Below, one piece after another: positions 11,799 through 20,393 of a stretch of 62,204 nucleotides of DNA (its first letter is position 1; every line of letters starts with the position of its first letter). The stretch is from Alicyclobacillus fructus (GTDB lineage: Bacteria; Bacillota; Bacilli; Alicyclobacillales; Alicyclobacillaceae): assembly GCF_017329605.1 (NCBI RefSeq), contig NZ_JAFMTY010000021.1, positions 1-62,204 of the forward strand, in the 5' to 3' direction. Below the pieces are notes generated by a model, which did no database searches, had not been told where the DNA came from, and saw nothing but the letters and a program-made list of their open reading frames with translations. The position numbers and the translations under genes are program-made.

Positions 11799-12782
11799 AT
11801 GTCCGAGAGGGTGTCAGCGGACACCGTGGCGCAGGAAAAGCCGCGGATCGACGCCGTCATCGCCGCAGTCTGCCGCCGCGTCGTAGGACACGAACGCGCC
11901 GTGAAGATCCTCCTCGCGACATGCCTGGCGGGCGGCCACGCGCTTCTCGAGGACGTGCCCGGCACCGGCAAGACGAGGCTCGCCTCCTCGCTCGCCGCCG
12001 CGCTCGGGCTGTCGTTTGCCCGCGTGCAGGGCACACCGGATCTGCTGCCGTCCGACGTCATCGGCACGACCGTGTACCATCCGCGCGAAGAGGCGTTCCG
12101 GTTTCATCCCGGTCCCATTTTCACACAGGTGTTGTTGTTTGACGAGATCAACCGGGCCACGCCCCGGACGCAATCGGCGCTCCTGCAGGCGATGGCCGAG
12201 CAGGCGGTGACCGTGGACGGCGAAGTCAAGCCGCTCCCGAAACCGTTCTTGGTGCTCGCGACAGCCAACCCCGTCGAATCCCAGGGCGTCTTTCCCCTCC
12301 CTGAGGCTGAGCTCGATCGGTTTCTCGTCCAGGTCGCCCTCGGCTACCTGCCGGAGTCGCAGGAAGTCGACATGGTTCGGCGCGTCCTGTCCGAGGCGGA
12401 CCGCGACAGCGCACCCGACGCGGTGGTCGACGCGGAGCAGGTGCTGCGCCTGCAGCAGTTGGCCCGGCAGATCTTTGTCCACGACGAGGTGTTGCACTAC
12501 GCGGTGTCGCTCGCGCGGCGGACGCGGGAGCACGATCAAATCGCGCTAGGCGCCAGCCCCAGATCGGCCGTGTGGCTCGTCCGCTTGGCCCAAGCGCTAG
12601 CGCTCGTCTCAGGCAGGCACTTTGTCACGCCGGACGACGTCCAGGAAGCGTTCCTTCCCGTGATGAGGCATCGGCTCGTCTTCGACATCGCGTGGGCGGA
12701 TCGCGCGGATCGGGACGACTTGCTCCAGGCCATTCTCGCCGGAACGCCGGTTCCCCACGAGCGCGAAGTGAGCCCGCCATGA
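11799..12782 (+). CDS. MoxR-family AAA+ ATPase
   Basis: 327 residues. The Walker A core GTGKT is at 55-59 in EDVPGTGKT, Walker B VLLFDEINRA at 111-120, and sensor-like ATANPVESQGVFPLPEAELDRF follows; this is the MoxR/RavA pattern. MoxR ATPases act as chaperone-like remodelling enzymes, usually encoded next to a DUF58 protein, as here. A strong GGGGAGGG site precedes the ATG, and the stop overlaps the next start (ATGA), which suggests translational coupling. Confidence 0.92.
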   Translation: MSERVSADTVAQEKPRIDAVIAAVCRRVVGHERAVKILLATCLAGGHALLEDVPGTGKTRLASSLAAALGLSFARVQGTPDLLPSDVIGTTVYHPREEAFRFHPGPIFTQVLLFDEINRATPRTQSALLQAMAEQAVTVDGEVKPLPKPFLVLATANPVESQGVFPLPEAELDRFLVQVALGYLPESQEVDMVRRVLSEADRDSAPDAVVDAEQVLRLQQLARQIFVHDEVLHYAVSLARRTREHDQIALGASPRSAVWLVRLAQALALVSGRHFVTPDDVQEAFLPVMRHRLVFDIAWADRADRDDLLQAILAGTPVPHEREVSPP

Positions 12783-13858
12783 CCTGGCTCTGGCTGCCCT
12801 TGCTGATGCTGGCCGCGCTGTGGCTCTGGCCGCCCGCGTTTTCAAAGGCGACGAACGGCCGAGTCGAGGGCTGGCTCAGCATCTCGCGCCTGGAGATGTG
12901 GCCGCTTGAAGAAGCCACGCTCCGGGTGACGGTGATCAACCGCTCGTGGATGCCCTTGCCGCTCGTCGCCATCGAAATCCGGCTGCCAGAGGAGCTGTCG
13001 TTTCGGCCCGATGCGCCGATTCGCCGCGGCCGCGCGGCACTTGCGGTTCTTCCGCGCCGCCAGGCCGACGTCGACTTCACGGTGTACGGATGGCGTCGCG
13101 GCGCCGTCACCTCGATTCAGGGCCATATCGCCCTGAGAGAGGGTCTCGGCCTGGTGGAGATCTTCTTGCCGCTCCAAGTCAGGGCCTCGCTCGGCGTTCG
13201 CCCCAAGCGCCGGCGAATGGCCCGCTCCCTCGAGGCCTCGCTCGAAGGCGCCATGGTGCGCGAGTCGAGGCTGTTCCCCGACGAGACGGCGCTGCGCGGC
13301 GTGCGCCGATACGCGTACGGCGATCCCGTCCGCCACATCCATTGGCGCGCGACGGCCAGACTCGGAACGTTGATGGTCAAAGAGTTTTTCTCCACCGAAA
13401 TGCCGCGGTGGGCCGTCGTTCTGAACGCCCAGTCGGCCCGCCCGCACTGGATGGCCGCTGTGGACGCCGAAACGTTCGATGCGCTTTGCGAAGAGGCGCT
13501 CGCCGCGGCGGAGTGGCTCACCCGGCGCGGTGAACCCGTTTGTTTTGCGACCAACGCGGCGTGCGGCCACCGCGAGCGCTCGGTCATCCGATGGCTGAAT
13601 GCGCAAGGCGTCGCGTCCTTGCTCGCGCATGCGAAACCCATCGCGACTTGCGATCTCGGCACACTCATCACCGCGTTGGCGCGATCGCACAGGGCCCTGG
13701 ATCACTGGGTGATTTTGACCCCCTGGGACGATCCGGAAGCGGCCAGTCGGCTGGATCGCCTTGGCATCCGCGCCTTCTGGATTTGTCCCAACAGCCCTTC
13801 AGAGGGTGAGCGCAGGGAGGAAACGGAGGGGACGCCACATGCCGCGACCGGAAGATGA
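12779..13858 (+). CDS. DUF58 protein, MoxR partner
   Basis: 359 residues: an N-terminal hydrophobic segment (residues 2-20), a beta-rich middle, and the DUF58 hallmark GDPVRHIHW at 181-189 followed by a vWA-like C-terminal half. DUF58 proteins are invariably linked to MoxR ATPases and are thought to be their substrates or adaptors. The ATG overlaps the MoxR stop by 4 nt. Its own end overlaps the next gene by 20 nt, so all three are tightly coupled. Confidence 0.9.
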   Translation: MTWLWLPLLMLAALWLWPPAFSKATNGRVEGWLSISRLEMWPLEEATLRVTVINRSWMPLPLVAIEIRLPEELSFRPDAPIRRGRAALAVLPRRQADVDFTVYGWRRGAVTSIQGHIALREGLGLVEIFLPLQVRASLGVRPKRRRMARSLEASLEGAMVRESRLFPDETALRGVRRYAYGDPVRHIHWRATARLGTLMVKEFFSTEMPRWAVVLNAQSARPHWMAAVDAETFDALCEEALAAAEWLTRRGEPVCFATNAACGHRERSVIRWLNAQGVASLLAHAKPIATCDLGTLITALARSHRALDHWVILTPWDDPEAASRLDRLGIRAFWICPNSPSEGERREETEGTPHAATGR

Positions 13859-15020
13859 ACGCGCGAGATCGGGCCGGCCATCGTACATGCGCCTTGGCGA
13901 CGCCCCGGCCGCGTTTCGCGCCTGGATGAGCCTCGCGGTCGGCATGACGGCCGCATGGATGGTGACCAGCGTGTTCTGGAGTCGTGCGGGCGGGATCGGC
14001 GATCTCGCGCTGCTCACGCTCTGCACCTGGGCCGCAGGCGCCGTTGTGGCATGGTCGGCGCGGCGGACACCCGCGGTGGCCCTGATCCTCGGCGCGGCGG
14101 CTGGGGCGGCGTGTAGCGTGGCCGTCTTCGGGCCGCTGCATCGACCCGCGTGGCTCGCCGCGGGGCTCGCGGGCTCCGCGCTCGTGGCCGCCATGTCGGC
14201 ACCGTTCCTCACGTACGGGGACATCGCGCTCGCGAGCCAGGTCCACGTCCGCGTCGCCACGGCCGCCGTGTTGCTGGCTACGGTGGCCTACTTGGCCTTC
14301 GTTCGCCCCTTGTCGTCGCCGAATAGCCTCGGCCAAGCGGCGGCGACCATGTACCCATGCGCGATCATCGTCCTCGCCGCCACGACGGCGCGCGCGGCGC
14401 ATCGGCTGACCTACGGCTCGCGCGCCCGGCGCGCATGGCTTGCCGCGCTCGGACTCGCCGTCGCCTTTCGCGACCTGCCTGTAGAAGTGATGCAAGCCAT
14501 CGCGCGTTACGCGCTCTACACCGCCGGCCTGATCGCCGTCGCGACGCCGGTCATCGCGTTTCTGCCGCGCTTCCTCCATCCGGGCGCATTTCGCAACAAG
14601 GGGCACACGCCGAATCACCCACCTGGGGGGGTCAGGATGTCCGAGCACGCCGCACCTCCCCATGCCGGTCTCCCGGTCGTGCTGATTTCCGCTGTCGCTG
14701 CTGTCGCCATTCTCGTCGCTCTCGCTCTGATGACGCGAAGGCTCGTCGCATCGCCGGCGGCGTCAACCGAGCCGCACATCCGCCCGGCGATTGTCCAGCG
14801 GCGGCTCGAAGACGAATTCCGGCTCGCCCCGACCACCCATCCTGTGCGCGTTCGCATGCAACAGCGCCTGCGCGCGTGGCACCGCGCGGGACATACCCTC
14901 GCCCGCGGCGAGACGGTGCGCTCGTTCACCGATGCGCTTCCTGGCGCCCTTCTCCATCCGGACGATCCGGCACTGGTCCGCGCGTACGAGCGAGTTCGTT
15001 ACGGCCCAGACGAGCCATAA
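13839..15020 (+). CDS. Polytopic membrane protein with C-terminal DUF4129-like domain
   Basis: 393 residues. Residues about 25-245 hold six or seven hydrophobic helices. After a Pro/Gly-rich linker comes another helix (LPVVLISAVAAVAILVALAL) and a cytoplasmic tail ending AYERVRYGPDE, which matches the DUF4129 end of TgpA-type transglutaminases. The Cys-His-Asp transglutaminase core normally between these parts is missing. The third gene of MoxR-DUF58 operons is usually a full transglutaminase, so this looks like a domain-loss variant. An internal ATG at 14638 behind a G7 run could allow separate production of the tail. It overlaps manA by 22 nt at its 3' end, tail to tail. Confidence 0.65.
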   Translation: MPRPEDERARSGRPSYMRLGDAPAAFRAWMSLAVGMTAAWMVTSVFWSRAGGIGDLALLTLCTWAAGAVVAWSARRTPAVALILGAAAGAACSVAVFGPLHRPAWLAAGLAGSALVAAMSAPFLTYGDIALASQVHVRVATAAVLLATVAYLAFVRPLSSPNSLGQAAATMYPCAIIVLAATTARAAHRLTYGSRARRAWLAALGLAVAFRDLPVEVMQAIARYALYTAGLIAVATPVIAFLPRFLHPGAFRNKGHTPNHPPGGVRMSEHAAPPHAGLPVVLISAVAAVAILVALALMTRRLVASPAASTEPHIRPAIVQRRLEDEFRLAPTTHPVRVRMQQRLRAWHRAGHTLARGETVRSFTDALPGALLHPDDPALVRAYERVRYGPDEP

Positions 15021-15988
15021 AACGCCCGCACGACGGTGAGCTCGCCGTCCGTCTCCCATGCGTACCGAGGCACGTCCGCCGGGATGACGAGCGCATCCCC
15101 CGCCTTGACGGACAGGCGTACCTCCTCGCCTTCCGCCACACAGCGGAGCTGCCCCGCGCCTGCCACCACGATGGCGCAGTCCGGATTGCCGCGCACGCCG
15201 ACTTCCATCTCGGCAGAGCGCTCGTTCACGCGGACGAGATCGATGGTGAAGTAAGGGCAAGAAACCAAGCGTCTCCACTGGAATCCCGGCTCGTCCGCCA
15301 TCGTGACGGGCTCCGGCACGGGCGGTTCTGTTCCGTAGGCGATCACGTCCGCGGCCTTCTCGATGTGAAGCTCCCGCGGCTTGCCGTTCGAATCGACGCG
15401 GTCCCAATCGTACACGCGGTAGGTCACGTCGGACGTCTGCTGAATCTCCAATACCTTGGTGCCCCGAAGCAGCGCGTGCAATGTGCGCGAGGGAACAAAG
15501 ACGAGATCGCCCTTGCGAATCGGGCGATACGTCAGATACTCGCGGACGCGGCCCTCGCGGACGGCTCGCAGATAGGTGTCCCGGTCCGGGAACGAGTGGC
15601 CGAGGATCACCCGCCCGTCCTCAGGCGCGTCGAGCACGTACCACGCCTCCGTCTTGCCCGCATCCCCCTCGTGCGCTTCGGCGTAGGCGTCGTCCGGGTG
15701 AACCTGCACCGATAGATCGTCGTGGGCTTCGATGAACTTCACGAGGAGCGGAAAGCGCGGTTGCGGAGAATGCTTGCCGAGATACGCGTCCGGATACGTC
15801 TCGACCAGCTCCTGCAGGCTCTTGCCGGCGAGCGGACCGCCGTCCACGACGCTCATGCCGTTTGGGTGTGCCGAGATCACCCAATATTCTCCTATCGGTC
15901 GATCCGTCGTCACGCCAAACATCGACTTCAGCTCGTCGCCGCCCCAGATGCGCTCCATGGCGACCGGTTTGAATTTCACAGGCCACAT
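14999..15988 (-). CDS. manA: Mannose-6-phosphate isomerase, class I type
   Basis: About 329 residues; interconverts mannose-6-phosphate and fructose-6-phosphate with a metal ion. The cupin motif LSVQVHPDDAYA, the downstream KTEAWYVL, and the N-terminal ERIWGG are diagnostic of the short bacillar ManA. Two ATGs compete: 15994, which overlaps the upstream stop as ATGA, and 15988, which lies 7 nt after AGGAGG; the second is taken here. It is coupled to the upstream 2-hydroxyacid dehydrogenase gene. Confidence 0.88.
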   Translation of the reverse strand: MWPVKFKPVAMERIWGGDELKSMFGVTTDRPIGEYWVISAHPNGMSVVDGGPLAGKSLQELVETYPDAYLGKHSPQPRFPLLVKFIEAHDDLSVQVHPDDAYAEAHEGDAGKTEAWYVLDAPEDGRVILGHSFPDRDTYLRAVREGRVREYLTYRPIRKGDLVFVPSRTLHALLRGTKVLEIQQTSDVTYRVYDWDRVDSNGKPRELHIEKAADVIAYGTEPPVPEPVTMADEPGFQWRRLVSCPYFTIDLVRVNERSAEMEVGVRGNPDCAIVVAGAGQLRCVAEGEEVRLSVKAGDALVIPADVPRYAWETDGELTVVRAFYGSSGP

Positions 15989-15990
15989 GT

Positions 15991-16977
15991 TCATCCCTCC
16001 TCCACGAGATCCCTGAGTTCAGGCACGATGTACGCGTCCTTCGGCCTCCCCTCCAACGCGGCGATCAGGTTGTCGATGGCGAGATCGAGCATCGCGGTTC
16101 TCGTCGCCTGCGTCGCCGAGCCGATGTGCGGCACGCACACCACGTTGGAGAGCGAGAGAAGCGGGTGATCGGCCGGAATGGGCTCCTGTCGGTACACGTC
16201 GAGCCCCGCGCCTCGAATCCAACCTTCACGCAGGGCCTGAACCAACGCGTCCTCATCCACCGTCTTTCCGCGGGAAAGGTTGATGAAAATCGAGCCAGGT
16301 TTCATCAACCTGAACCTATCCCGGTTCATGAGATTTTCCGTCTCCGGCGTGAGTGGGGTCAGCAGCACCACGAAATCCGCATTCTGAAGGAGTTCCGGCA
16401 AGTCGGCGTACCGGGCGCCAAACGCCTGCTCCACGTCATCGTGGCGCGATCGCGCGTGGTACAGGATGTTCATGGAGAATCCGAACTTTGCCCGCTTCGC
16501 GAGCGCCCGCCCGATACGGCCCATGCCCACGATGCCCAGCGTCCGGTGGTGGACATCGACGCCGTACAGGACCTCTTCATCGCCCTTTTTCCACGCGCCC
16601 TTGCGGACGTAGCCGTCCAATTCGACGATCCGGCGCGCAACGGCGAGCATGAGGGCCATGCCGAGATCGGCCACCGTGTCGTCAAGCACGTGCGGCGTGT
16701 GAGTCCCGAGAATCCGGCGCCGGCGCATGGCCGCGAGATCGAAATGATCATAGCCGACGGACGCTGTGGACGCCACCTTGAGCTGGGGCGCTTGCTCGAG
16801 CAAAGTCTCGTCGACGCGCGTCCCAAACGTGATGAGGCCGACGGCGTCGTGAAGCGCGGAGAAGAGCTCAGCTTGCGAGAACCGCTCGCCTTCCGGAGGG
16901 CAGGCGATCTCGCCAAAACGGGCCAACTTGCCCTTTTGTGCTTCGCTGAGCGGTTTCGTGGAAACGATGGTTGCCAT
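15991..16977 (-). CDS. D-2-hydroxyacid dehydrogenase (glyoxylate/hydroxypyruvate/gluconate reductase type)
   Basis: 328 residues. NAD(P)-binding GIVGMGRIGRAL, the substrate loop ASVGYDHFDLAA, NLSRGKTVDEDAL, and the catalytic His in VPHIGSATQAT are all present, in the order of the D-isomer-specific dehydrogenase family. It would reduce a 2-oxoacid such as glyoxylate, hydroxypyruvate or 2-ketogluconate; which one cannot be read. ATG 16977 has GGGGAGGG upstream; a longer in-frame version (to 17112) lacks family similarity. It shares a stop/start overlap with manA. Confidence 0.87.
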   Translation of the reverse strand: MATIVSTKPLSEAQKGKLARFGEIACPPEGERFSQAELFSALHDAVGLITFGTRVDETLLEQAPQLKVASTASVGYDHFDLAAMRRRRILGTHTPHVLDDTVADLGMALMLAVARRIVELDGYVRKGAWKKGDEEVLYGVDVHHRTLGIVGMGRIGRALAKRAKFGFSMNILYHARSRHDDVEQAFGARYADLPELLQNADFVVLLTPLTPETENLMNRDRFRLMKPGSIFINLSRGKTVDEDALVQALREGWIRGAGLDVYRQEPIPADHPLLSLSNVVCVPHIGSATQATRTAMLDLAIDNLIAALEGRPKDAYIVPELRDLVEEG

Positions 16978-17259
16978 ACGCGCCCTCCCCTTGAATACCG
17001 TTGCCAGTTTCACTCTACTCCGAATGCTTGCTGAAGGAAAGGTGCGCGACCCCTTGAGAACGCGCTGCCCGCCCAGTCGTTTCTCATCTTTTGGCTTTCG
17101 CAGAGTGGACACGTTGATCGGCGGCGCGTCGGCGAACCTGTGTGGCCTTGTGCCCGTCTCTCATGCTGCGCGACAAAAATAAGGGCTTCTCAACCGCGCT
17201 GGATCGTGGTTTACTGAAAAACGATGGGGTATGGATTCCGTCAAGAGGGTGAGAACCAT

Positions 17260-17739
17260 TTGGACAACCCGTCCATCTGCTCCTATTGCGTCGATTACGC
17301 GTTGAATGAGCTTCAAGACGAGCTCGTGAAGAAGCGGTTTGAACGCCACCTCGCCACCTGCCCGGCGTGCCGGCGCGACGTCGCGGAGTTCCGCGAGTTG
17401 CTGACCATGTTTCAGCCGAAGGAAGAGGATGACCATCGCGCTGAAGGGCGGGGTCGGCCCCGCAGAACGGCAAAGATCATCGCGTTTCCCGTTCGGCACA
17501 CCCCAGACGCGCAAACGGCGCCCGCCAAGCGGTATGTGCGCCAACGCGCCATCACGGCCATCAGCCTGAGCTTTGCACTTCTCTTCATGAGCTTCGTGAG
17601 TCTCGCGGGCGATCACGGCCGGTATTCGAAAGCGCTGGGTTCAGCGGCATGGCACAAGATCTCGCATGTGTCGCGCGCCATCGTGCACCGAGGCGAGGAA
17701 ATCACAGACAAGTGGCATTGGAAGAAGGGGCTCTTGTAA
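17260..17739 (+). CDS. Anti-sigma-factor-like zinc-finger membrane protein
   Basis: 159 residues. The N-terminal region has C10 and H30-x3-C34-x2-C37 (HLATCPACRRD), the zinc-binding pattern of anti-sigma factors, then a basic linker, one membrane helix near residues 107-128 (AITAISLSFALLFMSFVSLA), and a short extracellular tail. TTG at 17260 follows AGGGTG at good spacing; an ATG at 17224 lacks a ribosome site. No sigma factor gene is adjacent, which is unusual for this class. A terminator follows. Confidence 0.65.
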   Translation: MDNPSICSYCVDYALNELQDELVKKRFERHLATCPACRRDVAEFRELLTMFQPKEEDDHRAEGRGRPRRTAKIIAFPVRHTPDAQTAPAKRYVRQRAITAISLSFALLFMSFVSLAGDHGRYSKALGSAAWHKISHVSRAIVHRGEEITDKWHWKKGLL

Positions 17740-17744
17740 TAGCT

Positions 17745-17778
17745 GGCGGCGGCTCTCCTCGCGGGGAGAACCGCCGCC
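17745..17778 (+). terminator. Hairpin after the zinc-finger gene
   Basis: GGCGGCGG...CCGCCGCC stem with an inner TCTCC/GGAGA pairing, then CTTCTGTT. It lies between convergent genes and may act on both. Confidence 0.65.
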
Positions 17779-17842
17779 CTTCTGTTGATTGCGCAAGCCC
17801 GGTCTTGACCGTCGGACGGGCCTCGCGCGAAAGCGAGCCGCT

Positions 17843-18826
17843 TCAGGCCGCCGTGCCGGCCGAAGCCTGCCGCACGCGATCCGCACTCGCGTCCGCGCCA
17901 TCCGCCAGCCGAGAGAGCGCGTACACCGCGCTCCACACGAGCGCAAATCCGATCCACTGCGCCAAATGAACCGTCTGATGCAGGAACAGCGCGTTCACGG
18001 CAAGGCCTGTGGCCGGGAAGGCGAGTTCTGCCAAGGTCGCGTACGAAGCCTTGACGCCGCCCAATCCGCGGTAATAGACGAGCAGACTGAGGAGGCTCGG
18101 CACAACCGTCTGATACACCAGGTTGCCGATCACGGCCCCGTGATGAAGCCCGTCCGCCACGCGCGCCCAGTTTGGGTGATTCAGGAGCGTGAGCGCCATC
18201 AGAAGCGGCAACGCCGCGCCAAAGCGCAGGGCAGTCATGGTTGGAAACGAGACCTTGCGCATCACGCGCTTGCCCATGACCGTCGAACCGCCCCACAGAA
18301 ACGCGGCTCCCAACGCACACACGCCCGCCCATGCGCTCAAATTCTGAGCAAACGACGGCCAGGTCCACCCAAACGTCAACACGTACCCACCGATGAGGGC
18401 CACGGCAAACCACGGCCAATACGAGGCCCGCACGCGCTCACCCAGGACGACGGCCGCCAAGAAAATGGCGAAGATCGGCTGAAGCTTCTGCAACAGCAAC
18501 ACCTCGTTGACGGCGTCGGACCGGATGCCGATAGAGAGCCCCACGTTAAACAGGATGGAGGCCACGGCCGAGCCGCCCCACGCCACAAACAACACGGCGA
18601 GCCAATCCATCAGGCCAAGCCTCATCCATTCCCTGCGCCTGCGGATCAAAACGGGAATAGCATACAGCGCGAGCAGTACGTGTTCAAAACACACAATCTG
18701 GATGGATGTGAACCAGTGCTGAAGCGCGAGGATGAAAAGCGCATCCAGGCCCCACAAGGCGGCGCCGCAAGAGATGAGCCAAAGCGATCCCCGGCCCGCC
18801 TCGCGTTTCGCATGCATCGACTTCAC
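17843..18826 (-). CDS. DMT/EamA permease under FMN riboswitch control, candidate riboflavin transporter
   Basis: 327 residues with about ten hydrophobic helices in two EamA-type repeats. It is the only gene downstream of an FMN riboswitch with a terminator (18900-19151). DMT-type riboflavin importers (RibN and ImpX groups) are known to be FMN-riboswitch controlled, so riboflavin uptake is the best functional guess. GTG at 18826 has GGAGGG 7 nt upstream; a longer reading frame would extend into the terminator hairpin and is rejected. Substrate is inferred from regulation, not from residues. Confidence 0.72.
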   Translation of the reverse strand: MKSMHAKREAGRGSLWLISCGAALWGLDALFILALQHWFTSIQIVCFEHVLLALYAIPVLIRRRREWMRLGLMDWLAVLFVAWGGSAVASILFNVGLSIGIRSDAVNEVLLLQKLQPIFAIFLAAVVLGERVRASYWPWFAVALIGGYVLTFGWTWPSFAQNLSAWAGVCALGAAFLWGGSTVMGKRVMRKVSFPTMTALRFGAALPLLMALTLLNHPNWARVADGLHHGAVIGNLVYQTVVPSLLSLLVYYRGLGGVKASYATLAELAFPATGLAVNALFLHQTVHLAQWIGFALVWSAVYALSRLADGADASADRVRQASAGTAA

Positions 18827-18899
18827 CGGGCGTCCCTCCGTTTTCTTTCTTTTCGTCGGAGGAACCCTGGGAGCGAGTGGAGAAACGGTGTCGCAAAGC

Positions 18900-18940
18900 G
18901 GAAAAAGCCCCGAGGAACACCATCCCTCGGGGCTTTTTCC
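18900..18940 (-). terminator. Riboswitch expression-platform terminator
   Basis: A perfect 16-bp stem (18900-18915 with 18925-18940) around a 9-nt loop, with CTTTTTCC inside the 3' arm on the minus strand. It lies between the FMN aptamer and the DMT gene, so it is probably the FMN-responsive terminator. Confidence 0.9.
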
Positions 18941-19016
18941 ACAACAGTCCACTGCCTGCGGCGATCCGCCACGGCCGAAGCCGCGACCGCACGCCGCAGC
19001 ACGCTGCGGTCACCGT

Positions 19017-19151
19017 GAACCTTCTCCCATCCGGACTTTCACCGTCGGCTTTGGATTTTCACCAAATCAGTCGCCAGACCTCTGGCGAGTCGCGGGCTTA
19101 GGCACAAGGCCATCACCGCCGGTCGGGAATTTCACCCTGCCCCGAAGGTTC
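19017..19151 (-). promoter_or_regulatory. FMN riboswitch (RFN element)
   Basis: On the minus strand the conserved core reads in order: GGGGCAGGGTGAAATTCCC, GACCGGCGGTGATGG, AAGCCCGCGA, GGTGAAAATCC, AAGCCGACGGTGAAAGTCC, GGATGGGAGAAGG. The closing P1 stem is perfect (GAACCTTC with GAAGGTTC at both ends). FMN binding would favour the downstream terminator and shut off the DMT permease gene. Confidence 0.96.
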
Positions 19152-19167
19152 CTATTCGCTTGCTCAC

Positions 19168-19197
19168 ATTGTACTGCAACTTTGTAAGTTGGCGCAA
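19168..19197 (-). promoter_or_regulatory. Promoter of the riboswitch transcript
   Basis: TTGCGC, 18-nt spacer, TACAAT on the minus strand, about 17 nt before the aptamer. Confidence 0.7.
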
Positions 19198-19207
19198 GGC
19201 CGTGCGC

Positions 19208-20371
19208 TCAGCGGTATTCCACCGTCTCCCACGATCTCGAGGCCGCCGCCTTCTCCACCGCCTCGAGCACACATTGGTTGCGCACCCCGTCCTCGAAGTC
19301 CGGCTTGACCGGCTGGTCGTCCACCAAACCTTTGAAGAACGCGCCGAACAGGTTCAAGAACGTGTGTTCATAGCCGATGATGTGCCCCGCGGGCCAGTAC
19401 CGCTCCGCATAGGGATGAACGGCTTCCGTGCAGTTGATCCGCCGGAAACCTTGCAGTCCCGGCTCATCGCCGTGGAAGTACACCTCGAGCCAGTTCATGT
19501 CCTCGAGGTTCCAGCGAAGGGATCCCTTCTCGCCGTTGATCTCGATCTGATTGCCGTTTCGATGGCCGCCCGCAAAACGCGTCGCCTCAAACACGCCCAT
19601 CGCGCCGTTTTCAAAGTGCGCGAGAAACGCGACCGCATCGTCGACGTCCACGCGCCCCGTGCCGCCAGACGCCCTGGCCTCCAGGCCGCCCGCCATCTCG
19701 CCGAGCGGGCGCTCCTTGATGAACGTCTCCATGCAAGCCGCCACATCGCGAATCTCGCCGACGAGAAACCGGGCGAGATCGAGAATGTGCGCCGCGATAT
19801 CGCCGAGCGCGCCCGATCCCGTCACGTCTCTGCGCAGCCGCCACACGAGCGGAAAGTCGGGATCCATAATCCAGTCCTGCAGGTACTGCGCCCGCACGTG
19901 ATAAATCCGCCCCAGGCGCCCCTCGTCGATCAGCCGCTTGGCAAACTGCACAGCCGGCGCATACCGATAGTTGTGGCAGACGAGATGGTGGACCCCGGCC
20001 GCCTGCACCGCGCTTCGCATTCGGACCGCCTCGTCCACGGTCATCGCGAGCGGCTTCTCGCAGATCACATGTTTGCCGTGTTCGGCCGCGGCAATGGCGA
20101 TCTCGGCGTGGGCGTTGTTCGGCGTCACAATGTCGATCACGTCGATGTCGTCGCGCTCCACCAATCGACGCCAGTCCGTCTCATACGAAGAGAAGCCGTA
20201 CGCCTCAGCCGCTCGCCGCAGGGGTTCCTCACTGCGCCCCGCAATGGCTTGCAGCACCGGCTCAACCGGCAGATCGCCGAAGAAGAACGCGAGATCGCGA
20301 TACGCATGACTGTGGGCCTTGCCCATAAACTGATAGCCCACCATGCCGATTCGAATCGACCGTTTCGGCAT
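19208..20371 (-). CDS. Gfo/Idh/MocA-family oxidoreductase
   Basis: 387 residues. The N-terminal Rossmann motif is IGMVGYQFMGKAHSHAY, followed by CEKPLAMTVDEA, the EKP motif of the family with the catalytic Lys; the C-terminal half is the alpha/beta dimerisation and substrate domain. Such enzymes oxidise sugars, inositols or their derivatives with NAD(P). It is the last of five genes that read the same way with short gaps (24013 to 19208). Substrate not identifiable from sequence alone. Confidence 0.85.
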   Translation of the reverse strand: MPKRSIRIGMVGYQFMGKAHSHAYRDLAFFFGDLPVEPVLQAIAGRSEEPLRRAAEAYGFSSYETDWRRLVERDDIDVIDIVTPNNAHAEIAIAAAEHGKHVICEKPLAMTVDEAVRMRSAVQAAGVHHLVCHNYRYAPAVQFAKRLIDEGRLGRIYHVRAQYLQDWIMDPDFPLVWRLRRDVTGSGALGDIAAHILDLARFLVGEIRDVAACMETFIKERPLGEMAGGLEARASGGTGRVDVDDAVAFLAHFENGAMGVFEATRFAGGHRNGNQIEINGEKGSLRWNLEDMNWLEVYFHGDEPGLQGFRRINCTEAVHPYAERYWPAGHIIGYEHTFLNLFGAFFKGLVDDQPVKPDFEDGVRNQCVLEAVEKAAASRSWETVEYR

Positions 20372-20393
20372 TTCGATGCCTCCCCGTTTCGAC

